From NCBI GenBank assembly GCA_002914845.1, contig JXTC01000120.1, positions 699,858 through 763,857 on the forward strand: 64,000 nt of DNA. The letters are read 5' to 3'. Below are positions 47,874 through 59,267 of the stretch, one piece after another. The notes beneath the pieces were generated by a model. It had not been told where the DNA came from, did no database searches, and was given only the letters and a program-made list of their open reading frames with translations. Every line of letters starts with the position of its first letter. The stretch's first letter is position 1. Source of the stretch: Trema orientale. Lineage: Eukaryota > Streptophyta > Magnoliopsida > Rosales > Cannabaceae. Made by a program: the position numbers and the translations under genes.

Positions 47874-50589
47874 CACTACTACAAAAAATATTTTTCACGT
47901 CACTTATAGGATAATATTATAGAGAAAACACATCACTCGATAAGCGACGTGAACACTGGTGACATGGTAGCCTTACATAATACTATATCGCTTAAAAAGT
48001 GATATGGCATGCTGGTCTACCGTATCGCTTGTACAAAAAGTAACGTAGTAGGCCAAAATATCTAGTAAATTATCAGTTATAAGGATCCTACCACGTCATT
48101 CCCCTAGAAAGTGACGTGTTATGTACTATATATTGCGTCACTTTTCTAGAAAGCAATGTGGTAGGGGTCATTTGCTTCGCATGCTCAGTGCTGGTCACAA
48201 TGTCCCAGATAACGTTCTCCAAGAAGATCTTGAGCACCCTATGAGTCTCCTTGTAGATCAGACTACTAATACACTTCACACCACCTGTATGAGCTAAATA
48301 CAGAATTGCTGACTTTGTAATTGTTTGCCCAAACCCTTATGGCTTCATGATATTATTGTAGAGCATCTTATGGTGTTGCTTTGCTCCTTCCTTGCTCAAA
48401 TCCTTGCCTTTCTTTCCACACCCAAACATTGTTGATGATTATCCAAAATCTAAAGAATCTGCACCAAAAACAAGGACCAAAAGATCAGAAAAGACTCGTA
48501 CAGAATTTCTCAAAGATCTAAAAAAGGAAGAAACTAAAAGAATAAGAGAGATATCCCAAATTCGAAATAAGTAGAGTTTGAATGATAGGGTACTAAAATT
48601 TTTGGGTTTTTCTAATTGGGATTAGGGGACAATTTAGTGGGATTGATAGTTTTGAATAGATATTGGTGATGGATTATGTTTTCAGTGTAGACCGATGACT
48701 TGGCTAGCTAAAGAAGAATGTTTTAGGCATGAGCTACTGGAAATCCTAAAAAATGATTTTTGAAAAACGATTTTACAGAAAATAATTTCCACAGTTTTGT
48801 AAATAAATCAAGAACACAACGAATCGGTATTTTAAAATTTTTCTTGAAACTTTACAAAACATAAATGTAGGATCGGTGATCTAACACAAATCAATTCATG
48901 GATATTGGTTTAGATAAAACCTGGAAGCACTTCACAACCAATGAGCCTTCCCGTTTATTCTCTGGAACCCATTGAATGATCTAGTGTATGGGCACTTCTT
49001 GATTGCCAACGAGAAGTAAGCGGACGATCCGGAAGACGCTCTTTTTTCTCCTTGACTATATGTCTACGGCCATGAGTATCTCTGCCTCGACGGCCATGAA
49101 CGAGGACTTCTCCTGTGGCAACTCATCTTTCACACACTCTATTTTTCTCTCTGTCACACGAAAAAGCACAGTTACTGTACATGTAGTAGGCGTGTGGCAC
49201 TTGTGTATAGTCTTAGGAGAACTTTTCTCTTAAATATTAGAGAGATGTAATCTCTAATGGGCTTGTTGGGCTCAACTAACTATTCAATTAGTTATTGAGC
49301 TATATGTGAGCTAGACAATGGACTTTATGGATCCAAATAATGTAAGTTCCAATGGACCAACTACCTATAGTCATGATCTAGGCCTTGTCTATTAATATTG
49401 AGGCACTCCACTATAGGCTAAATATTGCACTCTTAGACTAAATGTCATATATTTTCTATGAAGCTAATTAACACTTTAATTAACTTGATCCATTTAGCAT
49501 ATACTATACATGTAGATATATTCCCGATGCAATGCTGTACTAATGAGGTGAAATTATATATTACCCTTCTAGTACATATTTACCTTAGAGTTACAACTTT
49601 TTACTTAATGAATAATAATGGATTACGGTGTTTGTAACTGCCCATACAAACACAATCAAATTCACAAAGTGAATACCTGGTACTTGGTTTTTATCATCCA
49701 AGTTCTTGAAAAAACTCAAAGTGACATTATATGCATAATGTCTAAATCATGAAGAGTGTTCTCGACAATTCACAAATCTTATCTTCCAAAATACTGGAGT
49801 TGGAACCATATAACGGAACTAGTCCTTTAGTAAGTCAAAAAGATAAAACTCATGAAAGTAAGTCCGACAATTACTAAGATTAAGGTAATCTTGCAATAGT
49901 GCTAGATTAGTGAAAAATATTCCAGTTTAATGCACTTATAAATTTCTTATAACACATTAGTATTTCTATCCGAAGTCAGATATTTCGATGATTAGATACT
50001 TCATCAATCCCATTGAAATAGACAACACTACATTCTATGGCAAAATAAAGTATTCCATCTTTATTTGCTGAATATGAACTCTTTATTTAGACATAAGGAA
50101 ATAAAGAATTTAGTCTCCCACATGTGAACACTTCGCACGAATAATTCTTTATTACTCATTATTAATCATGGAAACTTTTAGACGTTTGCATAATAGAAAA
50201 CATAAACATCACATGTATATAAATGGGACATAATATGAAATTTATTGATAACAAATAGATAACACTTAAATCCAATAAACATTGTTTAAAATGCCTAACA
50301 AAGAAATTACTTTGTAGGGAATATTCTAAAGATGAGCTTGTATAAGCCCCTTATATACTACGTCGCATTTGTAAAAAGTGACATAGTATTAAATTAAATA
50401 ATATACCATGTAGCTTTCCGCAAAAGTGACGTGGTACGTGGCCCAACAACGTCACACGTTACATAAGTGACGTGGAAGGACTTGCAATCACGTCGCTTTT
50501 AAACGATGTGACATGGGAGTTCAACCATGTCTTTTTCTTCAAAAAATGGCATGGTTCAAGTGACGCCGTTTGTTTCTTTTTTAGTAGTG
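47874..50589. mobile_element. CACTA-type element carrying a histone H4 fragment
   Basis: Left end CACTACTACAAAAAA and right end TTTTTTAGTAGTG are inverse. The flanks tcg and tca match at two of three bases, fitting an aged 3-bp duplication. Subterminal acgtcact/aagtgacgt motifs fill 47900-48160 and 50350-50570, the same type as in the element at 3025-5315, so the two belong to one family. The body is 2.7 kb with no transposase. It holds a degraded histone H4 copy and, from about 49000 to 50300, unassigned repeat-like DNA. Confidence 0.8.
48173..48429 (-). pseudogene. Histone H4 gene fragment, degraded
   Basis: From a Met codon at 48429 the minus strand reads a diverged H4: GKKGKDLSKEGAKQHHK aligns with the Gly/Lys-rich tail. 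After an in-frame insertion of about 8 codons with a stop, [18 protein letters not shown] follows. Next comes the well-kept segment [20 protein letters not shown] and TEHAKQMT. Similarity ends near 48175 where the CACTA subterminal repeats start, so the last 20-25 residues of H4 are missing. Plant H4 genes lack introns, so the absence of introns says nothing about whether it was captured as DNA or RNA. It is not functional. Confidence 0.88.
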
Positions 50590-51300
50590 TCAATGCACAG
50601 TCCATAAACTTGCGTGGAGTTTTTTTTTGATTACCTCTCATTTGGTAGGTATAGGCAGTACAATTGCTCCTCCAGGTTTGACAAACGACATATTGGTATC
50701 CCTTCTAGGTATGGGATTAGATGTTAGGCAGGTTGTACGGCACACATATTGCCAGCACCTTAGTTTTCATGATAAGAGGATGTGAACTCAAGGATATAGG
50801 TTAGTTTATGTCATGTGCTTATGAGTTGGTATTGATTTTACGATTATATTTTCATATTTATATGCATCGCTTACTGATTTTTGAAATGATATACATATAT
50901 ACATATAGTTTTACAAACTTAGTTTAGATTAAACTTACTATGTAGGTACTTTCTATTACTAAAAAGTTTTCAAATAAGGCAATTATTTACTTACTGGGTA
51001 TTGCATGCTCATGCCCTACTTTCCATCTTCAAGTGGTATCCAGTGCGACCTTAGTGATCAAGTAGCTGATTAAGAAGCGATTTTCTATAGTAGTTCTTAT
51101 CTTGGTAAATGATGAGAGCCTTTGGACTCAAGTTAGCGTTTGTTGTCAACTTTGGATTAAGTAAAATTGTGTAGTGTTAACCAAGAATACTACTTGAATT
51201 ATGTTTGTAAACTCTACATATGCCATGTTAGTATTTGACACATATATGTGGATTATAATATATGGGCTTGAACTTAATTATGATTTTCTAATTATTATTT

Positions 51301-52140
51301 AGTCTATGTTTAATGGTGAATACTAACTATGTGATAGTTTCAATAGTTAGAAATTCAAATTTTTTTTTTAAATGGACTATTTTATAAATTTGAAACTTTT
51401 TATATGCTTTTATAAAAAATTAAGGAACACCCAAATTAAATGAAATTCACATTCTTCCATTGATCCGAAATTTGGCTCGTGAAACAGATTTACTACTTAA
51501 GGGTGATTTTCCATTAATAGTTGTAAAGTTTATTTTCTGAAATTTCATGTGCTCATATACGTTAAAAATAGTAAAAACCTTTTAAATATTTAATTGACTT
51601 TAATGTATACAAAAAAAAAAATTTAGTGAGGGTAATTTTGATATTTATTTTTAATAGTTATTTAATTAGATCATTTAACTATAATTTTTAGTAGGGACAT
51701 TTGTTAATTGGGTGGCTCTATTGCTACACCATTATTTTCTCAACCCACCCCTTTCTACTAAACCCCTTATAAAATTTTAAATTTTTGAATTTTCATATCT
51801 CACACTTCTAAATTTTTCATTAAGTACAGAAATGCCCATTAGAAAATATTTTTAAAACATTTCTTTTTTCACCCTCCTAATACTTTGGTATTCATTAATT
51901 TTGAAAATTAACTTTTTGTAATCTCCACTTTAATTGGATTCTTCAAGATTTTGATATATATTGCTCACATGATGAATGGTTAACAAAGAAAATAAAGATT
52001 GAGTTTTTTTATGATAAAAAATATTATTAACAATAAAATAAAGTCAATAGCATAATGAACACTTTTTTATTTTGTATTGAAAAGATTATAAAGAATATAT
52101 AGTAAAAAACGGTGTAGTATAAGCAACTACATAAATTATC
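51301..52140. other. AT-rich spacer
   Basis: No gene recognised. It contains the left copy of the target duplication of the next element at its end. Confidence 0.4.
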
Positions 52141-52145
52141 CTTAT

Positions 52146-52953
52146 TGTTGAGGGTAATTTCCCCGAACGAGTTAGAAAATGACACGTATGTTATATTGCA
52201 AACGATACGTTGTGGCAGTAACGAAAAGCGACATCATGCCTCAACAATCGGCCTAGCCGACCAAGGCTCGAGTGTGCGTACTGCCACCAAAAAGAGCTGA
52301 GCAAGTCAAAAGAAGAAACAATATAGCATCTGAGCTCGCTAAGGGGGAAAATCTCCTTCGTTGGATTTCGTACCTATGCCGATCAGGTACCCTAAGCAAA
52401 GGTCCAGAGAACCGAGAAATAGCCAACCATCAATGTAACGGTCTAGCCCTGACCAAGAGGAAGGATAAAGAAGACACAGACCTGGGAAACGCCAACACCT
52501 AGCCCAATCACATACTCGTGTCCGTACAAGCGGGTAGGTGAGATTCTCTTCTATCTTTTCAGGAACACATGGATATCAACTCTAACTTTTGGGAGACTAC
52601 AAAGCCACTATAAATAGCCTCATAATCATCTGGAAGAGGTAAGCCGCCACAAATTCCTAAAACACCCTATTTATCCTCTTTGCCTTTTCTCCTCTTGTCG
52701 TTCATTTACTATTGGTTCACTATTCCTTCGAATACTTCATTGAATGTATCACTGACAACCTTTCTATTGAGGAGATTTGGCAGGTACCACACTGGTATCG
52801 CCCATCACTAGCTAGTGAAAAGTTTAGCTACAACCTTTGTCAAGGTTGTACGGACCACACCTACATCAAATATGAGTTTTCGCCTTTCGAGAGAGAGAAC
52901 CACTCAAGGAGGCATGGCGCACATTGGTTCACGGATCAAAATCCACACCAACA
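52146..52953 (+). mobile_element. Solo LTR, 808 bp, TSD cttat
   Basis: Starts TGTTGAGGGTAA and ends CCACACCAACA, with identical 5-bp flanks cttat at 52141-52145 and 52954-52958. A ctataaatagcctcat TATA-like stretch lies near 52612, with a leader-like CT-rich part after it. No internal domains lie between the ends. The style resembles gypsy LTRs; the lineage is unassigned. Frames inside (52272-52502, 52712-53036) are incidental. Confidence 0.85.
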
Positions 52954-52958
52954 CTTAT

Positions 52959-53589
52959 AAAAAAACTAAATGCCCATCTACAAACTATATAAATATACAT
53001 ACACATGAATATTACTTAAGAAAGAAATGGGAATAAAATTTTAAGCAAATGTTAAACAAAAAAACATGGTAGACTTGTTATTGCTATTTGTAGTTTTTTT
53101 TTTTTAAAAAAAAAAAGTTAATGTGATGCAGGAGCTTAGTTGTATCTTTTAGAATAAAATCACAGTCCTAGTGTTGACTGTCGTTTAGTTCTTATGGATG
53201 TCTTTAAAACCAAGATGGCTAGTTTATGTTATTTATTAATGTTTAGTGTTGATTCGGTGCATTATACATTTTGTCTTGGAAGATATATATATATATATTT
53301 ATATATGAGACCAGGCAGAGAAATGCAGGTCTTGGATTTTGTATTGTAAAATCTCGTTTTTAATGAAGGGTATTTTGGTCTTTTTCTATTTCTTTAATAA
53401 CAAATAAAATAAAATAAATTAATTAAAAATTTAAATTCAAATTATTGGTGAATATGGGCTGGTTTATGTCTAGGTTCATTGGGGTAATTGTGTAAAGAAT
53501 TTTTAAATAAAGGGGCCAAAACATAATTAATTAAGGGTGAAATCAAAATGAATTTTCAAAATCTGGGTCAAAGTGTAAATAGTGAAAAT
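52959..53589. other. AT-rich spacer
   Basis: A/T homopolymers near 53093-53117 and a short (TA)n near 53284. Part of it may belong to the LTR-like repeat that follows. Confidence 0.4.
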
Positions 53590-55200
53590 AATACCCTTTA
53601 GTTCAGCTGTTGACATGTGGCACAATAGCTTCTAAAATTGCTTTTAAAACCCATGTTTATCTCATTTTTCTCCTCAAAGCCCCCGACATTCCCCAAACTG
53701 TCGAAGCTCCTGCCGACAACCCGCACCACCACAATGGCGATCGCCCAGCCTAACACGCCCATCCGCGGTCCTCGCTAGATGCCGACGAATAGAACCTGCC
53801 CTGCCTTGCCGCCCGCGAAGCCACCACGAGCTCGTGCGGAGGAGATGAAGTCGCGATCTCCCACGGCAATTTCAGGAGTCCTCCGGCCAAATCAAACCCC
53901 GTCACCGGCAAATCAGAGGAGGCCAACCTCCTAGCTCTACTTCCCAATTGATTTCCGGCGATGATTAAGCTCCGGTGAGCTTCCGGAAAAACTCTAGTTT
54001 TCTATTATTTTGTGGTACTTTTCAAAATACTTTTGTGAAGTAATTAATTATGCCGAAATGAGTACATGAGATTTAAGAGGAGATTAAAACATGAATATAT
54101 AAAATAATTTTGTGTCAAAACGGAATCTGGAATGAGATAATACTTGAATAGAAAATGTGGTAATTTTCTAAATATTTCCAAAGAATGATATTTTTGCAAT
54201 TATTTTCTCAAGGTAATCATTTAAGCCATATAAATTATATGATTTATTTATATGATTTAAAAGAGGAGCTTGAAACAAGATTAAATATGATTATTTCGTA
54301 TTAAAATGATATCCGGAAGCATGTTAATTTTCGAATCGAAAAAGTGACCTTTTTTTAAATACTTGCAAAATTGGTATTTTTATAATTTTCGGATTTTTGA
54401 GCCCATTTAATTCTGGGGACCTCGAATCTGAATTCCAATTTTTAATTTGCACTCAGTGAGGTCGAGAGACGTATTTTGATATAAAATATGACTATGTTCC
54501 GAGGTGGGACGAAAATCGAGGCACATGACTCGTGAAAAATGCCGTTTTGCTTGCAACAGTGTCGGTCCCACACCTTGACCTACTTTTGACAATCTATATG
54601 TCTAACCTAACATTTTTGGATGTTCTGAATTCGGTGGTGACTCCATTTCTCCATCTAAGGCTCTGGTGGAAAAGTCAATTTTTAAGTGAACTTATCGGGA
54701 TCACGAAAGGGTCGTTTGGATACCCAAGTGACTAAAGGGAGATTCTTCGAGTGTCATTAGCTTGGTATTACTACCATATCGAGGTAAGGGTTCAATTACC
54801 TGATTTTATATCTGTTTTGATTTATAATTGCATTAAAACTGATAAATCATCGAAAAATCGTGATTTTACGATGATTTGATAAATTATTGAAACGTGTTAG
54901 ATTATACTGGGATTAGATTGTGTGGATTTTTATACTTATTTTTACATTATGATTATGGAGTAAAATAGCGGTGTGCTGCCCATATTACAGTAAATCCTAG
55001 GATAATGCCAAGTGAGATTTTAAAGCATGATTTGATTTATGGATGCATAGTTATTGTGAATTGTTACATGTTGTACATACCATAGGATTACATACTTGAG
55101 TTCTATTTTTGCATTATGGTAGTTTAGATCGCTAGCGAGTTGCTACATCGTTAGGTGAAAGGCTTAGGCCCCTACGCAGGTTTTTGGCTGATACACTTAC
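53590..55200 (+). repeat. LTR-like dispersed repeat, copy 2 (inverted to copy 1)
   Basis: Carries, on the plus strand, the same ordered blocks as the reverse complement of 19868-21260: TATA-like cttttaaaaccc (53640), a GC-richer leader (53680-53990), actcagtgaggtcgagag (54452), gaattcggtggtgactcc (54627), ggtgtgctgcccatatta (54971), gtagtttagatcgctagcgagtt (55119) and caggtttttggctgatacac (55179). The copies are well diverged, so both are old. Confidence 0.6.
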
Positions 55201-56182
55201 AAAATTCTATAATATTTATACCAACTCATGCAAAGCACGGGATAATGGCTAGTTAAAACTAAAAAGATAATAAAAAATTCTAGGTATCGAATTGGTGATA
55301 TCTCTAATCTTGTGTACAATTTGTGGTGCGCGCATAGGATTTGATAACGTTCTAAATATCATGTGGACGCTTTAAATATATGAAAATGAAAAGGCAACTT
55401 TTCTTTCTTTTTTTTTTCCTTAATAAATATGCTATGTGTTGCGTAAGAAGTACTAGACCATCCTGTTGAATTTGAAATTTAATGAACAAAATTAAGATAT
55501 AAGAGGATAACTTTTAATTTTATTTTTTTTCCTCTTTGCTCCCATTCAAAGTAATCAATTATTTGAATAATGTTGTATGGTACTATATCATATCATGTCA
55601 TGTGTTGTTAGGCACTAATATCTATAGTATTATTCTAATTATTTAGAAAAATATCCTCGTTCATTTAAACTGTGATATAAATGCTTTCATATAACATTAA
55701 GTAATGAAACTTTATTTCTTAGCACACTCCTCAAATATATCAAAAATAATATTAAAATTCCAAACCGATTCAATTTTTATAATCATAAATGTAACATAAA
55801 TACTTACTAAAGATTTTGATTTTAACAATGATTTTTGTGGCAATGAGGTGATTTTTTTTTAATTTAAAATTGTAACATTTTTAATGAGAAATTGGATTGT
55901 CTTTTTTTTTTTTAGTAAAATGGTGAATCATTCCCGTGAACACCCTTACACCAATCAGAAAAAGAAAAAATAAAAAGTAGCAATAACAATTTAAATACGA
56001 TCTTCTTTGTATATATTCTATTGTTTAATTTCTATATATACTTGCTTAAATCAGATATATTTCTTCAAATATGCTATTGACTGCTATTGATTTTCTTTTT
56101 CTTTTCCATAAAATTTTTAAGTGAAGAGGGAAAAAAAATAGAAGTGAAAACTCGTACTATTTTTTTTTTTTGAGTAAAGATT
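55201..56182. other. AT-rich spacer
   Basis: No gene recognised; homopolymer runs only. Confidence 0.4.
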
Positions 56183-56337
56183 GGGACACCAAAATATTGC
56201 ACCAAAAACTTATATCAGTAACATGGCATCGTTTTTAGTCACATAACTTTAAATAGTACGGTCCCACATTAAATTAAGAAAAGTATGAAATGCTACATGA
56301 TCTGGTATAAGTTTTTGGTGTAAAATTTTAGTGTTCC
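56183..56337. mobile_element. Short foldback MITE, about 155 bp
   Basis: The left arm gggacaccaaaatattgcac, then caaaaacttatatcag, is the inverse of the right arm ctggtataagtttttggtgt and aaaattttagtgttcc. The arms of about 36 bp make up roughly half of its length. No certain target duplication. Confidence 0.6.
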
Positions 56338-56439
56338 TATAATTATTTATTTTTATTTTTTTAAGTTATTCAACCATTCAAAAGAGTATAGGGTTTCCAA
56401 TAATTTTACCTATAAAAATTCAAAAGAATTACAAAAATA

Positions 56440-56700
56440 CGGAAATCAGGTATAGTTTTTATTATAAAAATATCACATTTTAAAAATATTTTAGAAAAAT
56501 ACTATTTTTAAAAATTGTTATTAGTTACTAATTTCTGAAAACTGGTTATATGTTACATGTTACTAGTTATAAATATATTTAGTTACTATTTACCATTTTT
56601 TGGAAATTAGTTATCGGTTAGTAATTACTATTTAAAAAAATGATATTTTTTTAAATATTATTTTGAAAATAATATTTTTTTAATAAAAACCGTACCGTAC
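56440..56700. repeat. Foldback repeat related to 15830-16165
   Basis: The left arm (ggtatagtttttattataaa...ttagaaaaatactattttta) and right arm (tactatttaaaaaaatgata...taataaaaaccgtacc) are inverse about a centre of gaaaactggttat/ggaaattagttat motifs. It has the same layout as 15830-16165. Confidence 0.5.
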
Positions 56701-57462
56701 CTGCAGAAAACACGCCTTATCGTATCTTTTAATAACAACTGCACCGTACCTACAAAAAAACATATGCTACTGTATTTTTTAATATTTTTTTTTTCTGAAA
56801 ATACAGTAAAAGGCCTAATTTCCCTTTTCCCAACAATATACACCAAATCTTGGAGAAGCCAATAAAAAATGGGAAGAAGACAAAAAATTTGGTTTAAAAC
56901 CTAATGGATTTCATAAATATTTACTAATTGGTATTTTTGTACTTGATGAAAATTTAAAAGTAGTGTGAAAAAAATTTAGTTTTAAATTTCAACAAATTAA
57001 GAAAGCTGGAGGAGAAAGCAGCAAATTGGTGTGGCCTAATATTTGGCCTTTTTTGGGGTTTGAGCGAAGGAGGGTAAGTTCAATTGGGTATCAACTTCGT
57101 GGTTTCCCTTTTGGCTTGCAAAAATTCAGAAACAAAAATAAGATACAAAATCATAATTACAGGTATTTAAATTGTGTTGAACTTTCAATCCTAGCATCGA
57201 CACGTATTTGGATCCTGTGTTCCAATTCGTGTCCAGTCATTCAAAGGAATAAAAAAAAAAGAGTTAATTTTTAGAATTTTGAATGATGTGTCATTATGAG
57301 TAGTTAAACACAAATTGGGGTAAAAATTATTTTGTCAGTAATCTTGATCCACTTATCATAATTTTCTCTTAAATTTCAGTAATCAACATATTCGTATATG
57401 TATATACCAACTTGTTAATTAGCCGATCATATCTATTGCGTACACCAAATTTTAAAATAATG
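56701..57462. other. Region 3' of the third BBE-like gene
   Basis: AT-rich; the frame at 57026-57274 has no recognisable domain. No gene called. Confidence 0.4.
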
Positions 57463-57468
57463 TTTATT
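57463..57468 (-). terminator. Polyadenylation signal AATAAA (minus strand)
   Basis: TTTATT on the plus strand reads AATAAA on the minus strand, 56 bp after the stop of the third BBE-like gene. Position only. Confidence 0.45.
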
Positions 57469-57523
57469 TATGACCCGGGACTATTCTCAAAAGGATATTC
57501 TATTTAATGATAAACTATTACTG

Positions 57524-59128
57524 CTATAGAGGGGGAAGACATGGAATGCTTTGTTCATTCCTAAAAAAATTATCTGGATCAACTATAGTCTTGACACGAA
57601 CCAACCTGTTGAAGTTACTTTTGAAGTACTTGAAACCCCAAATGCTTGCTTGTGCATTACTTGTAGTGCCATTGTTGTTATTTCTCCCTATGTCAAGGTC
57701 CCTATAATTTAGATATGCTTCCCTTGGATTCTTGGACACGAAGGGAGTCATGTAACTATAAAGTCTTCTTATCCAATTTATATGTACCGATTCCGTACCA
57801 TTCCCTTCTTCCACAGCCACAACGTATAGAATCTTGTATATGTTTCCGGCTCTGTGCGGGAATGGAGTTTCCCATTCCGGAATCTCATTCATTCTCCCAC
57901 CATAAGGAGTCATTTGCATCAAAGCCCTTCCCACGTCTTCCTCAAACAATCTTTCCCATATTCCTTCCAATCCATTAACTGGAACTGGCACCTTAACATA
58001 GTCAGATTTTGCTTTCACGGGCACTTTTATTTGAGTTGTCCTATCGAGCAAAACTTCCCGAGAAACTCCACTTGGGAATCCGGCGAAATAGATTACGGAT
58101 TCAATCCAGCTCATTTCGGTGCAGTCTTCTCTTACCATGCCCAACTCAGGGAAGCTCTTATTCATCAATGGAAGGAGCCTATCAACTCCACCAAGGAACA
58201 AGGAAATAAATGAAGCTTGAATAGTTCTGTTATTATTCCCATCTCCATTAGTACTAAAAGCAGCTTGTAACCTTACTAGAATAAATAGATCGTCGTCGAA
58301 CTTATTGGCGACAAACTGCCATCGATGGACAAGCTTGGTAACATTTTGTTCCAAGTTCCTACTGACTGTGAATACCGTCACTGTTGCCGGAACCGGAACT
58401 AGCTGAATTTTCCATGATAGAACAACTCCAAAGCTCGCTCCTCCGCCACCTCGAATAGCCCAAAAAAGATCTTCTCCCATAGATTTTCTATAAAGAATCC
58501 TCCCATCAACGTTGACCAATTGAGCATCAATAATATGATCAGCCGAAAGGCCATACTTTCGGAGCATGGCGCCATATCCGCCTCCACTGAAGAGTCCTCC
58601 AACACCTACAGTGTGGGCTATAGCTGAAGGAAACCCTAGAGTCTGACTTTTCTGGGCGATATTGTAATAAACTTCACCAATGGTAGCTCCAGCTTCAACC
58701 CAAGCACTTTTTCCCTCTAAGTCAACGTTGACCGATCTAAGGTTGACGAGATCGATTAGAACAAATGGGAGGTCGGACACGTAGGAAAGACCCTCGTAAT
58801 CGTGGCCACCGCTCCGGACTCTGATCTGAAACCCATATTTCTTAGAGCAGTATATGGTAGCTTGGACATGTGAGGCATTCAATGGTGTGATGATAGCGAC
58901 GGGTTTTGGTGTGGATGGAGAAGAAAAACGTGGGTTTTGTATGGAGAAATTCAAGACAGGGAAATACGACGTGTCGTTTTGAGTGAAAATAATGGAGGTG
59001 GAGTTTGAAGATTGCTGAAACAGGCATTGAAGAAAGTCGTCGTGACTATCAGCCGAAGCTGCGCAAAAGAACGAGATAAGGATAATGAGAATAATGCAGG
59101 AAAAGACTGAAACGGGTGAGGATTTCAT
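57524..59128 (-). CDS. BBE-like oxidase with one FAD-linking residue lost
   Basis: An intact intronless gene of 534 residues. It has a signal peptide (hydrophobic residues about 8-24, likely cleavage after AASA), so the protein should be secreted. The FAD domain has RVRSGGHDYEG (His109, FAD link). The second linking site reads GFPSAIAHTVGVGGLF: Ala171 replaces the Cys and Leu178 replaces the His of the usual GGH. GEDLFWAIRGGGGASFGVV, NYRDLDIG (Tyr475) and FFRNEQSIP are all kept, and there are no stops, so the gene appears selected and functional with FAD bound through His only. Sequons (NSTS, NDTS, NASH, NVTK) are consistent with glycosylation. It is closest to the second gene in wording. The substrate is unknown. 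Confidence 0.95.
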   Translation of the reverse strand: MKSSPVSVFSCIILIILISFFCAASADSHDDFLQCLFQQSSNSTSIIFTQNDTSYFPVLNFSIQNPRFSSPSTPKPVAIITPLNASHVQATIYCSKKYGFQIRVRSGGHDYEGLSYVSDLPFVLIDLVNLRSVNVDLEGKSAWVEAGATIGEVYYNIAQKSQTLGFPSAIAHTVGVGGLFSGGGYGAMLRKYGLSADHIIDAQLVNVDGRILYRKSMGEDLFWAIRGGGGASFGVVLSWKIQLVPVPATVTVFTVSRNLEQNVTKLVHRWQFVANKFDDDLFILVRLQAAFSTNGDGNNNRTIQASFISLFLGGVDRLLPLMNKSFPELGMVREDCTEMSWIESVIYFAGFPSGVSREVLLDRTTQIKVPVKAKSDYVKVPVPVNGLEGIWERLFEEDVGRALMQMTPYGGRMNEIPEWETPFPHRAGNIYKILYVVAVEEGNGTESVHINWIRRLYSYMTPFVSKNPREAYLNYRDLDIGRNNNNGTTSNAQASIWGFKYFKSNFNRLVRVKTIVDPDNFFRNEQSIPCLPPL

Positions 59129-59184
59129 TTTGCTAATTATTAGATTGATTTTTTGATGCCGTAAATGAGCTGTATCTACTTTAT

Positions 59185-59194
59185 TATTTATACC
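59185..59194 (-). promoter_or_regulatory. Likely TATA box of the third BBE-like gene
   Basis: On the minus strand GGTATAAATAATA stands about 58 bp before the ATG at 59128, a good TATA position with a short leader. Confidence 0.6.
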
Positions 59195-59267
59195 ATTTTC
59201 CTTTCTTGAAAAGAATCCTTTTAGTTGACTTTGTAGACAGAAAAAGTACTTTACACCTATTAATAAA

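Larger units (their letters stand above)
46741..51300 (+). repeat. LTR-like sequence interrupted by a CACTA-type element
   Basis: 46741-47873 and 50590-51300 read as one sequence: a CT-rich, GC-richer leader with ccgacgccatt and gtgaccgga phrases (46780-46900), then AT-rich DNA, then ctcatgccctactttcc and a gtagctga tail (51007-51070). This is the layout of long plant gypsy LTRs, but no matching second LTR, target duplication or coding domain was found, so the call is tentative. Confidence 0.35.

Noticed and set aside
48392-48574. Plus-strand open frame of 60 codons
   Set aside because: It overlaps the 5' end of the H4 pseudogene on the opposite strand and continues into A-rich DNA. It has no family features.
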